Of a stretch of 64,000 nucleotides of DNA, positions 42,793 to 52,194 are shown in pieces. This DNA comes from Niastella populi. GTDB lineage: Bacteria > Bacteroidota > Bacteroidia > Chitinophagales > Chitinophagaceae. Positions within the stretch are counted from its first letter, which is position 1. Each line of letters opens with the position of its first letter. Below the pieces are notes generated by a model. It searched no databases, was not told where the DNA came from, and saw only the letters and a list, made by a program, of their open reading frames with translations. The stretch is taken from NCBI RefSeq assembly GCF_002078015.1, contig NZ_LWBP01000210.1, positions 124,001 through 188,000 of the forward strand. The letters run 5' to 3'. Made by a program: the position numbers and the translations under genes.

Positions 42793-44373
42793 TTATAAAG
42801 ATTCGATTGAAACCGTTGTAGATCTTTCCCTTCTGTTGTATTCAGATACCATTATATGTCCTTCCTTGGCCGGGAAAATATAAGTTAAAATATTTCCCTC
42901 TTTACGCGGAACGGTACGGATCACTTTTTTTGCGGTCAGGCTGTAAATAAAGAAGTTCTTTTTGTCTGAAATGATAAGATACGTGTTCTTTGTTTCGGGG
43001 TTCGAAGCGGTCATGTACTTTCTTGTATCGAACATCCAGCCGAGTTTGTTCAGGTAAAAACCACCTTCGTCACCGCGAATGGCGCTTTCGTTCGATAACA
43101 CGCCTTTGGAACTTTGTTTAAGTAATACAGTATTGTCGATCCTTACTTTGTTGTAACCAAACATGGAGATGTACAATGGAATGATAACGGTAGGCGCGGT
43201 TACAACTGAGGCTACTATCGAACCTACCTTTGCTTTTTTAACAAAGCTGGTACCAAAGAAATAAGTGTTACCCTGGTAATCTTTTATTCCACCCTCATAC
43301 CAGCAGTACGTTCTGCTGTCGAGGTTCTGGCCTTTTTTCGAAAACAGCGACTGTGAACCATCGTTCCAGTACGAATAAACTTCACTGATATCGCTTTTCC
43401 TGGGGCCATTGATATTTAAAGAGTATACGCCTGCAAATGTACCGCGGGCAAAGGCTTTGGGTGTGGCATAATTGTTCCCTTTTTGTGGGTCTATAACACA
43501 ACCGCTTATAAACAGGTTGCCGGTTACCGGGTCATTTGAGAACGAGTTTATGGTCAATGAGTTCCCTTGTTTATCTTTTAAGGCGTGTTTGAAAGGAGAA
43601 GCCGAATCTGCTATATGAAAACCCCATACTTCATAACTGCCCAGGTTCATGTCGCCATTTCTTCTATCGGGTTTGTTCTTGGCCAGCACATAAACATATT
43701 TTCCGGCGGTTAACATGTTTGCCAGGCTGGCGCCTTCAAAAATTTTAACAGGTTTTGTCCATAACTGGTCACCGGCCGTATTGAAAGCAACCAGCGTATT
43801 CTTTTGTTCATCGCCATAACACAATGCGAATCCTTTTCCGGGAATGTTGCGCAGGTACACGTTCTTCAGGGCACCGCTACCCATATACGATTTGTTGCCC
43901 ATTTTACCCGACCATTCCGATTTCTTTACGGTTACATTCAGGTTATTGGCTTTTATTATTTTGCCATCGAGGCTCAGGAACTGGGTTAAAATGGCTGTTT
44001 TTTCGTTTTGCTCGGCCGCTTTATATTCTTTTTTGCTTGTATATTCCTTGAAGTAGAAATTACTTTTGAAGTAGGCCAGGCACAATACATCCTGTTCAAA
44101 TGTTACGCCATATAAAAAGAGTTTGATCTCTTTGAAATTTATCACTCCTATATCGTTCAGGTTTTCATCCATAAGGGTGATCTTATAGTTGAACGAATCG
44201 GCGCTTGCTTTTTCGAGCTGGGTAAATACCACGTAACCTACGAGTGAGTTATCCTGGTAAATGGGTTTTACCTGTGACTGAATATCCTCGTTCACTTCTT
44301 TAAAAACTTTGGTTTGCGCTTGTGCGGCACACACCGAGCATAGCAGCAGGAATGCTGTCAGGATTTTTTTCAT
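42793..44373 (-). CDS. Exported protein of unknown function, possibly DUF6770
   Basis: 526 residues with signal peptide MKKILTAFLLLCSVCAAQAQ. The body alternates strands and short loops, such as NLVGYVVFTQLEKASADSFNYKITLMDENLNDIGVINFKE and FVYVLAKNKPDRR, consistent with a beta-propeller or beta-rich fold, but no known motif is visible. A hydrophobic stretch at about 390-415 (VGSIVASVVTAPTVIIPLYISMFGY) is odd for a soluble propeller. From memory it resembles a Bacteroidota family named DUF6770; I cannot confirm this. The M48 peptidase gene is 32 bases upstream and may be in the same unit. Confidence 0.75.
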   Translation of the reverse strand: MKKILTAFLLLCSVCAAQAQTKVFKEVNEDIQSQVKPIYQDNSLVGYVVFTQLEKASADSFNYKITLMDENLNDIGVINFKEIKLFLYGVTFEQDVLCLAYFKSNFYFKEYTSKKEYKAAEQNEKTAILTQFLSLDGKIIKANNLNVTVKKSEWSGKMGNKSYMGSGALKNVYLRNIPGKGFALCYGDEQKNTLVAFNTAGDQLWTKPVKIFEGASLANMLTAGKYVYVLAKNKPDRRNGDMNLGSYEVWGFHIADSASPFKHALKDKQGNSLTINSFSNDPVTGNLFISGCVIDPQKGNNYATPKAFARGTFAGVYSLNINGPRKSDISEVYSYWNDGSQSLFSKKGQNLDSRTYCWYEGGIKDYQGNTYFFGTSFVKKAKVGSIVASVVTAPTVIIPLYISMFGYNKVRIDNTVLLKQSSKGVLSNESAIRGDEGGFYLNKLGWMFDTRKYMTASNPETKNTYLIISDKKNFFIYSLTAKKVIRTVPRKEGNILTYIFPAKEGHIMVSEYNRRERSTTVSIESL

Positions 44374-44405
44374 CTGTTTTGTTGGTTATATTGTATGGGG
44401 GAGAA

Positions 44406-45857
44406 CTATTGCTTTTCGAAAATTCTGGCAAATTCGTAATACATGCTATTGGCATTGCTTACAGAAAATTCCCGGGCAGCCTTCGACCTGTTATTTTCTG
44501 AGATATCGGGGTCGAGCGCCAATGTTGATAAAAGGTTTTTCAATGCCTTTTCGCTGGCGGGCATGCTGTTCCAGAAACCGGCATTTTGGAACGACTTGCA
44601 ATATTGTTCGAGCTGCTCACGTGGAATTTGTTCCAGCATGGTTTGCAGTTCATAATAGTCTTTTGAAATGTATTCTTTCTGAACAACACCAATGGCGTTA
44701 AAGCGATGCAGTTCGCGGTCGGAATAATATAAACCCGAAATGATATTGTTGAACATGAAGTCGTACCACTCGTCGGTATTGCCTTTGTCTTTTTCGAGCA
44801 GGATGCGGTACAGGCAGGGGGTAAGGCTCATGTTGGAATACATATTCCAGATGAGCATCTTATTTGCTTTTTCGTAGATGTTAGCCGGTATGCTGGTGAG
44901 CGTAGCGGGAACATTCTGGCTGCGGGTCTTATTATATCTTTCAACGCAGTCGGGGTGTGTTTTTAAAGAGTCGTTAACGCCGGTAGTATCTTTAAAATTA
45001 TAGGCTCTTGCTGAAAGCCCTTTTGACCGCTTTTTTGTCCAGGCATCTTCGAAGGGCAGGTTGTATGCGGTGAAATAGCTTTTAACCGGGTTCTTCAGCG
45101 GGTGCTGGTATACGACATCGGCGCTGTCGAGCCGAAGAAAAAATTCAGCCTGGAAGGGAATGTTGCTTTTCTTCAATAAGACGATCGCAAGCGAATCGGC
45201 ATCGCTTTCGTGGTAACGCTGGTGTTTGCTTCTGCTGAACGAGTAGTTCTCCAGCACTTTTTTCAGGCGGGTAAGCCGTTCATATTTTGAATCGAGCACC
45301 GAGTTCAGCGATTTCTGATACTCATCTGAGGTAAGCCATTCGGCGCGTTGCTTCATGGCATTTTCAGGATGCGTAAGAATGTTATGTGATAATTCGTGTG
45401 CTATTACCAGCGACAGTTCTTCCTTTGTTTTTGAAAAAACGATCAAACCCAGGTTCACTGCAATGATATTGTTGCCGATGGCATATGCATTCACCGAGGC
45501 GCTTCTGTCGATAACCAACATGGGCTTCACCGGTATCGATGTTTTATTTGCCTGTACTATCTGGGTAATGATGCCATCTACATATTCATATACTTCTTTG
45601 TCGCGGATATAATTATTGCCATCGATGGCTTCGGTAAAAAAGCTGGTGCGGCCGTCCCAGATCTCTTTGTATTTTTTCTGTGTGTTCTTTTCTTTATAAA
45701 TGGCCGGGCATACCCAGGCTTTTGACAGGGAATCCTTTTGCTTTTTGTAATAAATGCGGGAGAGGTCCTGAAAGCTGTACAGTGACTTTGTTTGGGCAAA
45801 TACCGGTATCGAAACAATGGTTAGAAGGGCCGTTATCAGGGGTTTAAGGCGGTGCAT
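44406..45857 (-). CDS. Exported M48-family metallopeptidase
   Basis: 483 residues from ATG 45857 (signal peptide MHRLKPLITALLTIVSIPVFAQ; an earlier ATG at 45893 is less good). The zinc motif HELSHN sits near residue 154 (LSLVIAHELSHNILTHPENAM) and the third ligand region is RYHESDADSLAIVLLKK. This is the Ste24/HtpX-like catalytic core in an exported form, so a role in envelope protein turnover is likely. The C-terminal 200 residues are helical and unassigned. Confidence 0.87.
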   Translation of the reverse strand: MHRLKPLITALLTIVSIPVFAQTKSLYSFQDLSRIYYKKQKDSLSKAWVCPAIYKEKNTQKKYKEIWDGRTSFFTEAIDGNNYIRDKEVYEYVDGIITQIVQANKTSIPVKPMLVIDRSASVNAYAIGNNIIAVNLGLIVFSKTKEELSLVIAHELSHNILTHPENAMKQRAEWLTSDEYQKSLNSVLDSKYERLTRLKKVLENYSFSRSKHQRYHESDADSLAIVLLKKSNIPFQAEFFLRLDSADVVYQHPLKNPVKSYFTAYNLPFEDAWTKKRSKGLSARAYNFKDTTGVNDSLKTHPDCVERYNKTRSQNVPATLTSIPANIYEKANKMLIWNMYSNMSLTPCLYRILLEKDKGNTDEWYDFMFNNIISGLYYSDRELHRFNAIGVVQKEYISKDYYELQTMLEQIPREQLEQYCKSFQNAGFWNSMPASEKALKNLLSTLALDPDISENNRSKAAREFSVSNANSMYYEFARIFEKQ

Positions 45858-45994
45858 CGGATACGTTTTTTCAGATGTAATTTTTCTGCGCAAAAATACT
45901 AATAATTGTTACGGTGATTGGTAATTTTGAACAAATGGTGTATTAGTTTAATATAATACGGCCGTTTACAGGACAAGGTTGGGTTAAAAAGTGA

Positions 45995-46038
45995 AAAGGC
46001 AGAAGCCTGAAAGTATAACTTTCAACCCTTCTGCCTTT
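45995..46038 (-). terminator. Terminator of the PepSY-like gene
   Basis: AAAGGCAGAAG (45995-46005) pairs with CTTCTGCCTTT (46028-46038), with an inner TGAAAG/CTTTCA stem. On the minus strand TTTTCACTTTTT follows. Confidence 0.85.
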
Positions 46039-46070
46039 GTTCTGCAACATAAACTTAATTCCGGTGCTGT

Positions 46071-46535
46071 TTATTGCGCTTTTTTGTATTTTTCTACTAC
46101 GCTAAAAATCGCCTCATTGTCCGATTTCAGGGTCATCCAGGTTTTTGCATCTTCCAGTTTTATAAAGTAATCGATCCTGGAATTGCCATTTTCGGTCATG
46201 ACAGAAACCTCTACCACGCCAAAGATATTTTTGTTAGGATAGGTGTTTTTGACCTTAGAGCGGATCACGAACGGCAAACCCGACTCGGAATAGTAACGGG
46301 TAAACTCGGTTGCTTTTCCGTCTTTCAGGTAAATGATGCGTGAACGAACACCATCGGCAACAAAATTTACCACCCACGCTTTGGGCATTTCATACCAGTT
46401 CACTTTTTCGGCTTTGGGAAAACTGGTGCTGAACGTTTCAATCAATTTGTCGTCGATTTCACCCGGACCAGGATCACGGGCGATCAAACTGAAACTAAGA
46501 AGCAGTGCTGAGAACATGATGAACAACTTTTTCAT
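46071..46535 (-). CDS. Exported PepSY-like domain protein
   Basis: 154 residues with signal peptide MKKLFIMFSALLLSFSLIA. The rest fits the PepSY-like fold common in Bacteroidota: FSTSFPKAEKVNWYEMPKAWVVNFVADGVRSRIIYLKDGKATEFTRYY, then IRSKVKNTYPNKNIFGVVEVSVMTENGNSRIDYFIKLEDAKTW. Such proteins are periplasmic and mostly uncharacterised. It is a single-gene unit with its own terminator. Confidence 0.8.
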   Translation of the reverse strand: MKKLFIMFSALLLSFSLIARDPGPGEIDDKLIETFSTSFPKAEKVNWYEMPKAWVVNFVADGVRSRIIYLKDGKATEFTRYYSESGLPFVIRSKVKNTYPNKNIFGVVEVSVMTENGNSRIDYFIKLEDAKTWMTLKSDNEAIFSVVEKYKKAQ

Positions 46536-46749
46536 GGCTTAAACTTTTTAAACATTAATAATCGGTCGTAAAGGTATATGGTATTTGGACTATTACGGCA
46601 TCCGGTTTTTATATTCCAGGTAGTCCGGTTTAATGGGGCAACAGTAAATGAGATCAGTGTTATGAGAACATGCGTCAGAGTGCGTCGGGGACTTTACTCG
46701 GGTCAACACGCATTAAAAAATTCCGCACTATAACGGAGAATCGGAATTA

Positions 46750-48219
46750 TTATTTTGAGCGGATGGCTTTAGTGAGTTGTTCAACTGCGTACTCCGTTTC
46801 CGTTTCATTCATCCAGCCAAAACCCATTCGGGTGGAATTCAGCGAGATAGGCGAGGTATTATGGATCAAACCATTTGAAAGAATTAATCCCTGCGATTTT
46901 AATTTTTCTGTAAGCGGGGGTAGTGGAACCGATTTATGGAATTTAGCCCAGATGGCCAGTCCGCCATCGGGTATTTTGAACTCGATAATGTCGGAGAGTT
47001 TTTCATTCAGCAGTCCGCATAAAAAATCGCGGCGTTTATGATAGGCCAGCAGGGCCTTTTTCATATGTCTTTTTATATGCCCTTCTTCAAACATTTCGGT
47101 TAGCGCCAGCTCCATAATCGGGTCGCCCTGTACGTCTATCAATTGCCGTAAGCGGCTTAGTTCGAGAATAAGATTTTGCGGCGCAATAATATAACCGGTT
47201 CGAATGGCAGGTGCAATGGTTTTGCTGAGCGTGCCGATATATACTACCATGCCTTTTGTATCGGCGCTTACCAGGGGCAGCATGGGGCTGCTTAAGTAAT
47301 GAAAGTCGTAATCATAATCATCTTCGATAATGATAAAACCATACTTTTCGGCAAGCGACAACAACTGAATACGGCGGGCAGCCGCCAGGGTTACCGTGGT
47401 GGGGTAGTGGTGGTGCGAGGTGATGTACAGCGCTTTTATTTTTTTGCGTGTACAAAGTTTTGCAATGGCATCTACATCTATGCCGTATTCGTCGACCTTC
47501 ACGCGCGCAAGCTGCATACCGGCTTCCAGAAAAACATGATCGGCATAATAGTAGTTTGTATCGCCTACAATAATGGTATCGCCTTTTGTAAATAATATAG
47601 TGGTAAGCAGGTAGATCGCCATTTGAGCGCCGCGGGTAACCAGGATATTTTCAAATGTGGTTTGCAGGCCGCGGCTCGCATTCAGATAGTCGGAGAGAAC
47701 GATCCTGAATTTTTGTACACCGGGCGTTTCAACATACGACATGAATTTCAGGTAGGTATTTCGCGACAAAACGCTTTTATAGGCCCTGCCGATCTCATCG
47801 GCGGGGATCAGCCGCATGTCGGGACCATCGTGAAAACCGGTAATATGCCGTAAAGGCAATGAAGGGGAACGGGTTACCGTGTTCACTTTTACGGAATAAC
47901 CGGTTGTAGCGGCAAAGTTTTTTTGTTTGACCGTATTTGAAAAACGGCGGGCGTTTATTTCGGGCAGTTCTTTGCTGGTGAAGGTTCCTTTTGAAGGATG
48001 CATTTCTATCCAGCCCTGGGCATCGAGTTCCTCATAGGCGCGTACGATCGTTTTGCGATGTACTTCCAGTATTTCGGCCATTTGCCGGGTTCCGGGCAGT
48101 TTAATGCCGGGCCCCACCCGCCCTTTGCGCATTTCCTGTATAACGGAATTGGCTATTTGCAGGTAAACAGGGCAATCACTGTCTTTCTGTAATTGTATGA
48201 TCGTTTTCCATGGAAGCAT
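46750..48219 (-). CDS. MocR-type GntR/aminotransferase transcriptional regulator
   Basis: 489 residues. A GntR winged helix at 1-75 (DCPVYLQIANSVIQEMRKGRVGPGIKLPGTRQMAEILEVHRKTIVRAYEELDAQGWIEMHPSKGTF) is joined by a linker to a fold-type-I aminotransferase domain (about 120-489) with RGAQMAIYLLTT, IIEDDYDYDFHYLSSP and the PLP lysine K333 in GTLSKTIAPAIRTGY. PdxR is the studied model, but no pdx gene is adjacent, so the target is unknown. Confidence 0.93.
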   Translation of the reverse strand: MLPWKTIIQLQKDSDCPVYLQIANSVIQEMRKGRVGPGIKLPGTRQMAEILEVHRKTIVRAYEELDAQGWIEMHPSKGTFTSKELPEINARRFSNTVKQKNFAATTGYSVKVNTVTRSPSLPLRHITGFHDGPDMRLIPADEIGRAYKSVLSRNTYLKFMSYVETPGVQKFRIVLSDYLNASRGLQTTFENILVTRGAQMAIYLLTTILFTKGDTIIVGDTNYYYADHVFLEAGMQLARVKVDEYGIDVDAIAKLCTRKKIKALYITSHHHYPTTVTLAAARRIQLLSLAEKYGFIIIEDDYDYDFHYLSSPMLPLVSADTKGMVVYIGTLSKTIAPAIRTGYIIAPQNLILELSRLRQLIDVQGDPIMELALTEMFEEGHIKRHMKKALLAYHKRRDFLCGLLNEKLSDIIEFKIPDGGLAIWAKFHKSVPLPPLTEKLKSQGLILSNGLIHNTSPISLNSTRMGFGWMNETETEYAVEQLTKAIRSK

Positions 48220-48378
48220 AGCGGACTACCTGGCTGGTTAAAAATGATCACTAAGATAGTCCATTTGCACGAGATGGGCATTGATACCCGGTGTATGGCC
48301 GGCACCTGGCAAAGCGGTTTTCATTTTCAATGATTTTTGCCCTGGCATAATTTTTAATCTGTTGTTATAAACTTTTAT

Positions 48379-48495
48379 ATGCGTGACTGGCTCAAAGGTT
48401 TGATCGCAGGATATGCCGCCTGGAAATGGGGCGGCGGCTGTTTGGGAACCATTATCGTTTTTGTATTGGTTTACTGGTTGTTGCAGGGTTGTTAG
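48379..48495 (+). CDS. 38-residue membrane peptide
   Basis: MRDWLKGLIAGYAAWKWGG, then GCLGTIIVFVLVYWLLQGC and TAG. An amphipathic start, a WKWGGGC hinge and one membrane helix. The Trp/Gly-rich hinge plus a hydrophobic C-terminal helix looks like a small-protein family seen in Bacteroidota, from memory. It is antisense to nothing else supported and lies between the divergent MocR gene and the LytS kinase. The ATG is preceded by AAACTTTTAT, without a strong ribosome-binding site. Confidence 0.6.
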   Translation: MRDWLKGLIAGYAAWKWGGGCLGTIIVFVLVYWLLQGC

Positions 48496-48619
48496 CATAA
48501 AAGCGGCTTTATTACTAAACGTGCAGTCTGAACCCTGCAACCTGTTTTCTGTACTTTCCTGCCTGCCGTTCGTTGGGTTATTATCAGAATAGGCACATTT
48601 TCCCGATTTTTAGGGTGCT

Positions 48620-49678
48620 ATGAAAAGAGTGCTGCTGCATAGTACCTTCTGGTTGGTGTATCTGTTGCAGGATACCGTACTGGAATTTGTTTGGATGGGC
48701 CCTGCCTTAAAGAACATTCCTGAAAATGTACAATTCTGGCTGGCGTTTAAAGCTGCGGTTGCGGCCGTGGTTCCTAAAATGCTGTTCACGTATTATGTTT
48801 TGTACGTAGCCATTAAACAGGTCATTCAGGGAATGCTGAAACTGCACCTGGTCATTTTGCAGGTTATTGCCGCTGCCATAATTACCATCATTTTTTACCG
48901 CGTCGTTTTCGTTTATTACATCAACCCGGTTATTTACGCCGGCGTGTTGAAAGAACGCCCGCTTTTTCATATCCTCGGTGTATTGCTGGCTGTTATGGAT
49001 ACCGGCTTTGTTTCTGGTATTGCCATTACACTGAAATTACTTCGAATACAGCTGGCTGCCCGCGAACGTGAAAAAAATCTCATTAAAGAAAAGCTGGAAG
49101 CGGAATTGCTATTCCTGCGCAACCAAACCAATCCCCACTTTTTATTCAATACCCTCAATAATATTTATGCGCTTGCCCGCAAACGATCTGAACATACGGC
49201 GGAAGTGGTGATGCGGTTATCGAAACTGTTGCGTTTTATTTTATATGGATCAAAAAGAAATGTGATCACCATTGCCGATGAATTGAAGGTCCTTGACGAC
49301 TATATAGCACTGGAAAAAATGCGTTACGAACGGCTTACCATTCACTTTCATCGCGAAATAGACGACCCCACGAACAAGATAGCGCCATTGCTTTTACTGC
49401 CTTTTGTTGAAAATGCGTTCAAGCATGGGGCCAGTGAAAGCCGTTTCGATTCTTTTATCCGCATCGACGTGCAATTACGGCAGGGGCGGCTTACCTTTAA
49501 GATAGAGAATACCAAAGAGGATAATACAACAGCCGAAATACGCGATAATATCGGGCTGCGCAATGTACGCCGGCAACTGGAGCTTATGTACAATGAGTAT
49601 GATCTGCAGCTGCAGAATGAACCTGGTACGTTTTCGGTACAGCTATTTATAAATTTAACCAGCTATGCACAGGTATAA
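48620..49678 (+). CDS. LytS-type sensor histidine kinase
   Basis: 352 residues: four membrane helices (about 1-140), a coiled linker, then the His_kinase region with FLRNQTNPHFLFNTLNNIYALA (phospho-acceptor H173) and an ATPase domain with LLPFVENAFKHGAS and NIGLRNVRRQLELMY. There is no periplasmic sensor domain, as is usual for this Bacteroidota group. The last 14 bases overlap the response regulator gene. Confidence 0.93.
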   Translation: MKRVLLHSTFWLVYLLQDTVLEFVWMGPALKNIPENVQFWLAFKAAVAAVVPKMLFTYYVLYVAIKQVIQGMLKLHLVILQVIAAAIITIIFYRVVFVYYINPVIYAGVLKERPLFHILGVLLAVMDTGFVSGIAITLKLLRIQLAAREREKNLIKEKLEAELLFLRNQTNPHFLFNTLNNIYALARKRSEHTAEVVMRLSKLLRFILYGSKRNVITIADELKVLDDYIALEKMRYERLTIHFHREIDDPTNKIAPLLLLPFVENAFKHGASESRFDSFIRIDVQLRQGRLTFKIENTKEDNTTAEIRDNIGLRNVRRQLELMYNEYDLQLQNEPGTFSVQLFINLTSYAQV

Positions 49679-50372
49679 CTGTATAATTGTTGAAGATGAA
49701 CCACTGGCGGCAGAAGTGCTGAAAGATTATGTTGCGCAGGTGCCCTTTCTGCATTTAAAAGGCATTTGTACCGATGCGTTGTATGCTATGGACGTGTTGC
49801 AAAAAGAAAAGATCGACCTGGTGTTCCTCGATATTCACCTGCCGAAATTGAAGGGGTTTGATTTTATTAAAGCGTTAAAGAAACCGCCGCATATCATCAT
49901 TACCTCTGCCTACCAGGAATATGCGCTGCAGGGATATGAATTGAATGTGGTTGATTACCTGTTGAAGCCAATAGAGTTCAATCGTTTTGTGATGGCGGTT
50001 AACAAGCTGAAAGACAGAGATACGGCCGATGTGCCGGTTATAGCGCCGGCAGCGGCAATGGAACGGGCCGCCCTGTTCTTTAATGTGGGCAAGAAACGCG
50101 TGAAGGTATATATTGATGAGATCCTTTTTATCGAAAGCCTGAAGGAATACATAAGGATAACTGCAAAAGACAGGGCCATTCTCACCAAATTACAGTTAGG
50201 GCAAATTGAAGAAATGCTGGCGCAGAACGGTTTTCTGCGCATTCATCGTTCGTTTTTGGTGGCCCGTAACAAGATCGATGCTTTTTCGGCTACGGATGTG
50301 GAGGTTGCTGGTAAACTAATACCTATTGGAAGAAGTTATAAAGAGCAGGTGATGGTAATACTTGAATCATGA
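49665..50372 (+). CDS. LytTR-family response regulator
   Basis: 235 residues. Receiver domain 1-120 with IVEDEPLA, the phosphorylation site D56 in LVFLDIHLPKLKG, T/S at IITSAYQEYALQGYELNVVDYLLKPIEF. A linker (AAAMERAALFFNVGKKRVK) leads to a LytTR DNA-binding domain (about 145-235) with IDEILFIESLKEYIRI and FLRIHRSFLVARNKIDAFSA. It overlaps the kinase gene and surely pairs with it. An octamer array begins five bases after the stop. Confidence 0.93.
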   Translation: MHRYNCIIVEDEPLAAEVLKDYVAQVPFLHLKGICTDALYAMDVLQKEKIDLVFLDIHLPKLKGFDFIKALKKPPHIIITSAYQEYALQGYELNVVDYLLKPIEFNRFVMAVNKLKDRDTADVPVIAPAAAMERAALFFNVGKKRVKVYIDEILFIESLKEYIRITAKDRAILTKLQLGQIEEMLAQNGFLRIHRSFLVARNKIDAFSATDVEVAGKLIPIGRSYKEQVMVILES

Positions 50373-50376
50373 AAAA

Positions 50377-50458
50377 AGTTATTCAGTTGTTCAGTTAGTA
50401 AGTTAGCATTGAACTCAGAACTGAACAACTGAACAACTGAATAACTGAACAACTAAAG
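50377..50458. repeat. Inverted octamer arrays after the LytTR gene
   Basis: AGTTATTC, AGTTGTTC, AGTTAGTA and AGTTAGCA (50377-50408), then AACTGAAC, AACTGAAC, AACTGAAT, AACTGAAC and AACTAAAG (50419-50458). The second group is the first read in reverse complement, so the RNA could fold into a long imperfect hairpin. Confidence 0.85.
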
Positions 50459-50505
50459 AACCTGCTGTTTGCAGGTACTAAACTGCATTTCGTTGAAAAA
50501 TTGAT

Positions 50506-51060
50506 ATGGAGAAACGCCCTTTCCTTACATTCAGCATTCAACCAAATGCTGCTGTCATGACAACCGTTCAACCTGTTCCCGGTCTCCGGCAACATAATAC
50601 AAAACCGCTGGTGAAAACAATTGCCTGGGTAGGCCTGCTGGCGGGAAGCCTCGATATTCTATCAGCCTTTTTGCATGCTTATATTGTACGGGGAACCGCT
50701 CCCGGCATCGTGTTGCGTTTTATTGCCAGCGCTGCTGCAGGTAAGCCGGCTTTTACCGGCGGCTGGGAAATGCCATTGCTGGGTTTGCTATTTCATTTTA
50801 TGATCGCGTACGGTTTTACCATCCTGTTCTTCCTGTTGTATCCTCATTTGAAAATAATGTGGAAAAGCATGGCGCTTACCGCAATCGTTTACGGCATCTT
50901 CATTTTCGTGGTAATGAACCTGCTGGTGCTGCCGCTGACAAAGGTTCCCCGCGCCGCCTTTCATTTCGATAAAGCGGCTATAGCCACCGGCATCCTGATC
51001 ATTGCGATCGGGTTACCGCTTTCATTTTTTGCCGGAAAGTTTTATGATGTCAGAAAATGA
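50506..51060 (+). CDS. Four-helix membrane protein, DUF1440/YagU-like
   Basis: 184 residues (ATG 50506; an in-frame ATG at 50557 is also possible). Four membrane helices: IAWVGLLAGSLDILSAFLHAYIV, LLGLLFHFMIAYGFTILFFLLYP, MALTAIVYGIFIFVVMNLLVLPL and AAIATGILIIAIGLPLSFFAGKFY. The G-x-x-AGxxD start and conserved Pro-Trp loop recall the YagU/DUF1440 type. Its function is unknown. It ends three bases from the convergent universal stress gene. Confidence 0.78.
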   Translation: MEKRPFLTFSIQPNAAVMTTVQPVPGLRQHNTKPLVKTIAWVGLLAGSLDILSAFLHAYIVRGTAPGIVLRFIASAAAGKPAFTGGWEMPLLGLLFHFMIAYGFTILFFLLYPHLKIMWKSMALTAIVYGIFIFVVMNLLVLPLTKVPRAAFHFDKAAIATGILIIAIGLPLSFFAGKFYDVRK

Positions 51061-51063
51061 TGA

Positions 51064-51882
51064 TCAGTTATCGGGCGTTCTGAAAACGCATAACACGGGC
51101 ATTCTTGCGTGGTTGATGATCCTTTGGGAAAAGGGCCCGATAAAGAATTGCTTGTTGGCAACATCAACCGTGGAAGAAATTACCAGCATGTCGGGCGCCG
51201 TTTTATCGGCTTTGTCGAGTACTTCTTCGGCAATATTTTTTCCGAAACTGTAACTTACCGCGTATTGTACGGCATTCTTCCAGGTGCTTTTCATTTCATC
51301 GGCGATTTCCGATACCTGTTTTACATCCTGGTCTTTTCTGTCGATGGAAATACCCAGTAGTTCGAAGTTACAATCGGGATAGATCTTGATGACCAGGTCG
51401 CTGATGTACTGGTATTTTTTAAACCCGCCCAATGTGGGTCTTATGGGGAAAAGCACTTTGTTGAAATCCTGCCATCTTTTGCCTTCAGGAACGATCAGTA
51501 CCGGGCAGCAGGCATGTTTTATGGTATAATATGAGTTGGACCCGATGAAGTAGTCCCGGTGCCCGGAAGCGCCATAAGCGCCCATGACAACCAGGTCGGG
51601 TTTCATTTCGAGTGCAAGTTTTGCAATGGTTGGCCCAATAAATCCTTCCTTGAAAAATACGGTTGTTTCAATCCCGTGCCGTTGTTTTATATTGTCTGCG
51701 ATGGCGTGCCCGATTTGAGTGGCATTTTTTATGGGATACGTTTCTTCCGCTGTATAAGCCGTATCATCTATATGCACGATCTGTATTGCCGCATTATTTC
51801 TTTTTGCTATAACAATCGCCGTTTCCAATGCATTAAAGGATGCCTCGCTATAGTCCGTAGGGATTAAAATATTTGTAATCAT
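51064..51882 (-). CDS. Universal stress protein with two UspA domains
   Basis: 272 residues, two tandem UspA folds. The first starts NILIPTDYSEASFNALETAIVIAKRNNAAIQIVH and has an ATP-binding-like MGAYGASGHRDYFIGSNSYYTIKHACCPVLIVPEG; the second is weaker (VLFPIRPTLGGFKKYQYI ... LVISSTVDVANKQFFIGPFSQRIINHARMPVLCVF). A cytosolic stress or nucleotide-sensing role is expected. The small lipoprotein and OmpR-type two-component genes lie upstream on the same strand. Confidence 0.9.
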   Translation of the reverse strand: MITNILIPTDYSEASFNALETAIVIAKRNNAAIQIVHIDDTAYTAEETYPIKNATQIGHAIADNIKQRHGIETTVFFKEGFIGPTIAKLALEMKPDLVVMGAYGASGHRDYFIGSNSYYTIKHACCPVLIVPEGKRWQDFNKVLFPIRPTLGGFKKYQYISDLVIKIYPDCNFELLGISIDRKDQDVKQVSEIADEMKSTWKNAVQYAVSYSFGKNIAEEVLDKADKTAPDMLVISSTVDVANKQFFIGPFSQRIINHARMPVLCVFRTPDN

Positions 51883-51897
51883 GAGGCCTTGTTGTGA

Positions 51898-52122
51898 TCA
51901 TTTTTTTCGGGGTACGGGGGGTAATGGCAAAGCGGCTGGTTTAGTTGTGTCGATCTTACGGGTAAGTTCAATTACAACCCCTTTTAATGAATCGTTTTGT
52001 AAAATGAGTTCTCTGTTCGCCCATTTATAGTCAATGGTTTGTTTATAAAGGCAACCGCTTACTGCTACGAGCATTGTAATAAACGCAAGCAGGCATGTAA
52101 ATACTGGACGTCTGAGTTTCAT
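51898..52122 (-). CDS. Small putative lipoprotein
   Basis: 74 residues from ATG 52122. The N-terminal signal MKLRRPVFTCLLAFITMLVAVSGC ends in a lipobox-like VSGC, so Cys24 is the likely lipidation site. A short region that may form a coiled coil (ANRELILQNDSLKGVVIELTRKID) and a Pro/Lys-rich tail follow. No family recognised. It lies 15 bases upstream of the universal stress gene, on the same strand. Confidence 0.6.
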   Translation of the reverse strand: MKLRRPVFTCLLAFITMLVAVSGCLYKQTIDYKWANRELILQNDSLKGVVIELTRKIDTTKPAALPLPPVPRKK

Positions 52123-52194
52123 TTGAAGCGGTTCTTTCCCATGCAATTTATTCCCAGTCTGTTATTGAGTAATTAATAGTGGGTTAGAAGTGTA

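Noticed and set aside
48238..48540. 100-codon minus-strand frame opposite the 38-residue peptide
   Set aside because: No signal, no motif and biased composition; the plus-strand peptide explains the local coding character better.
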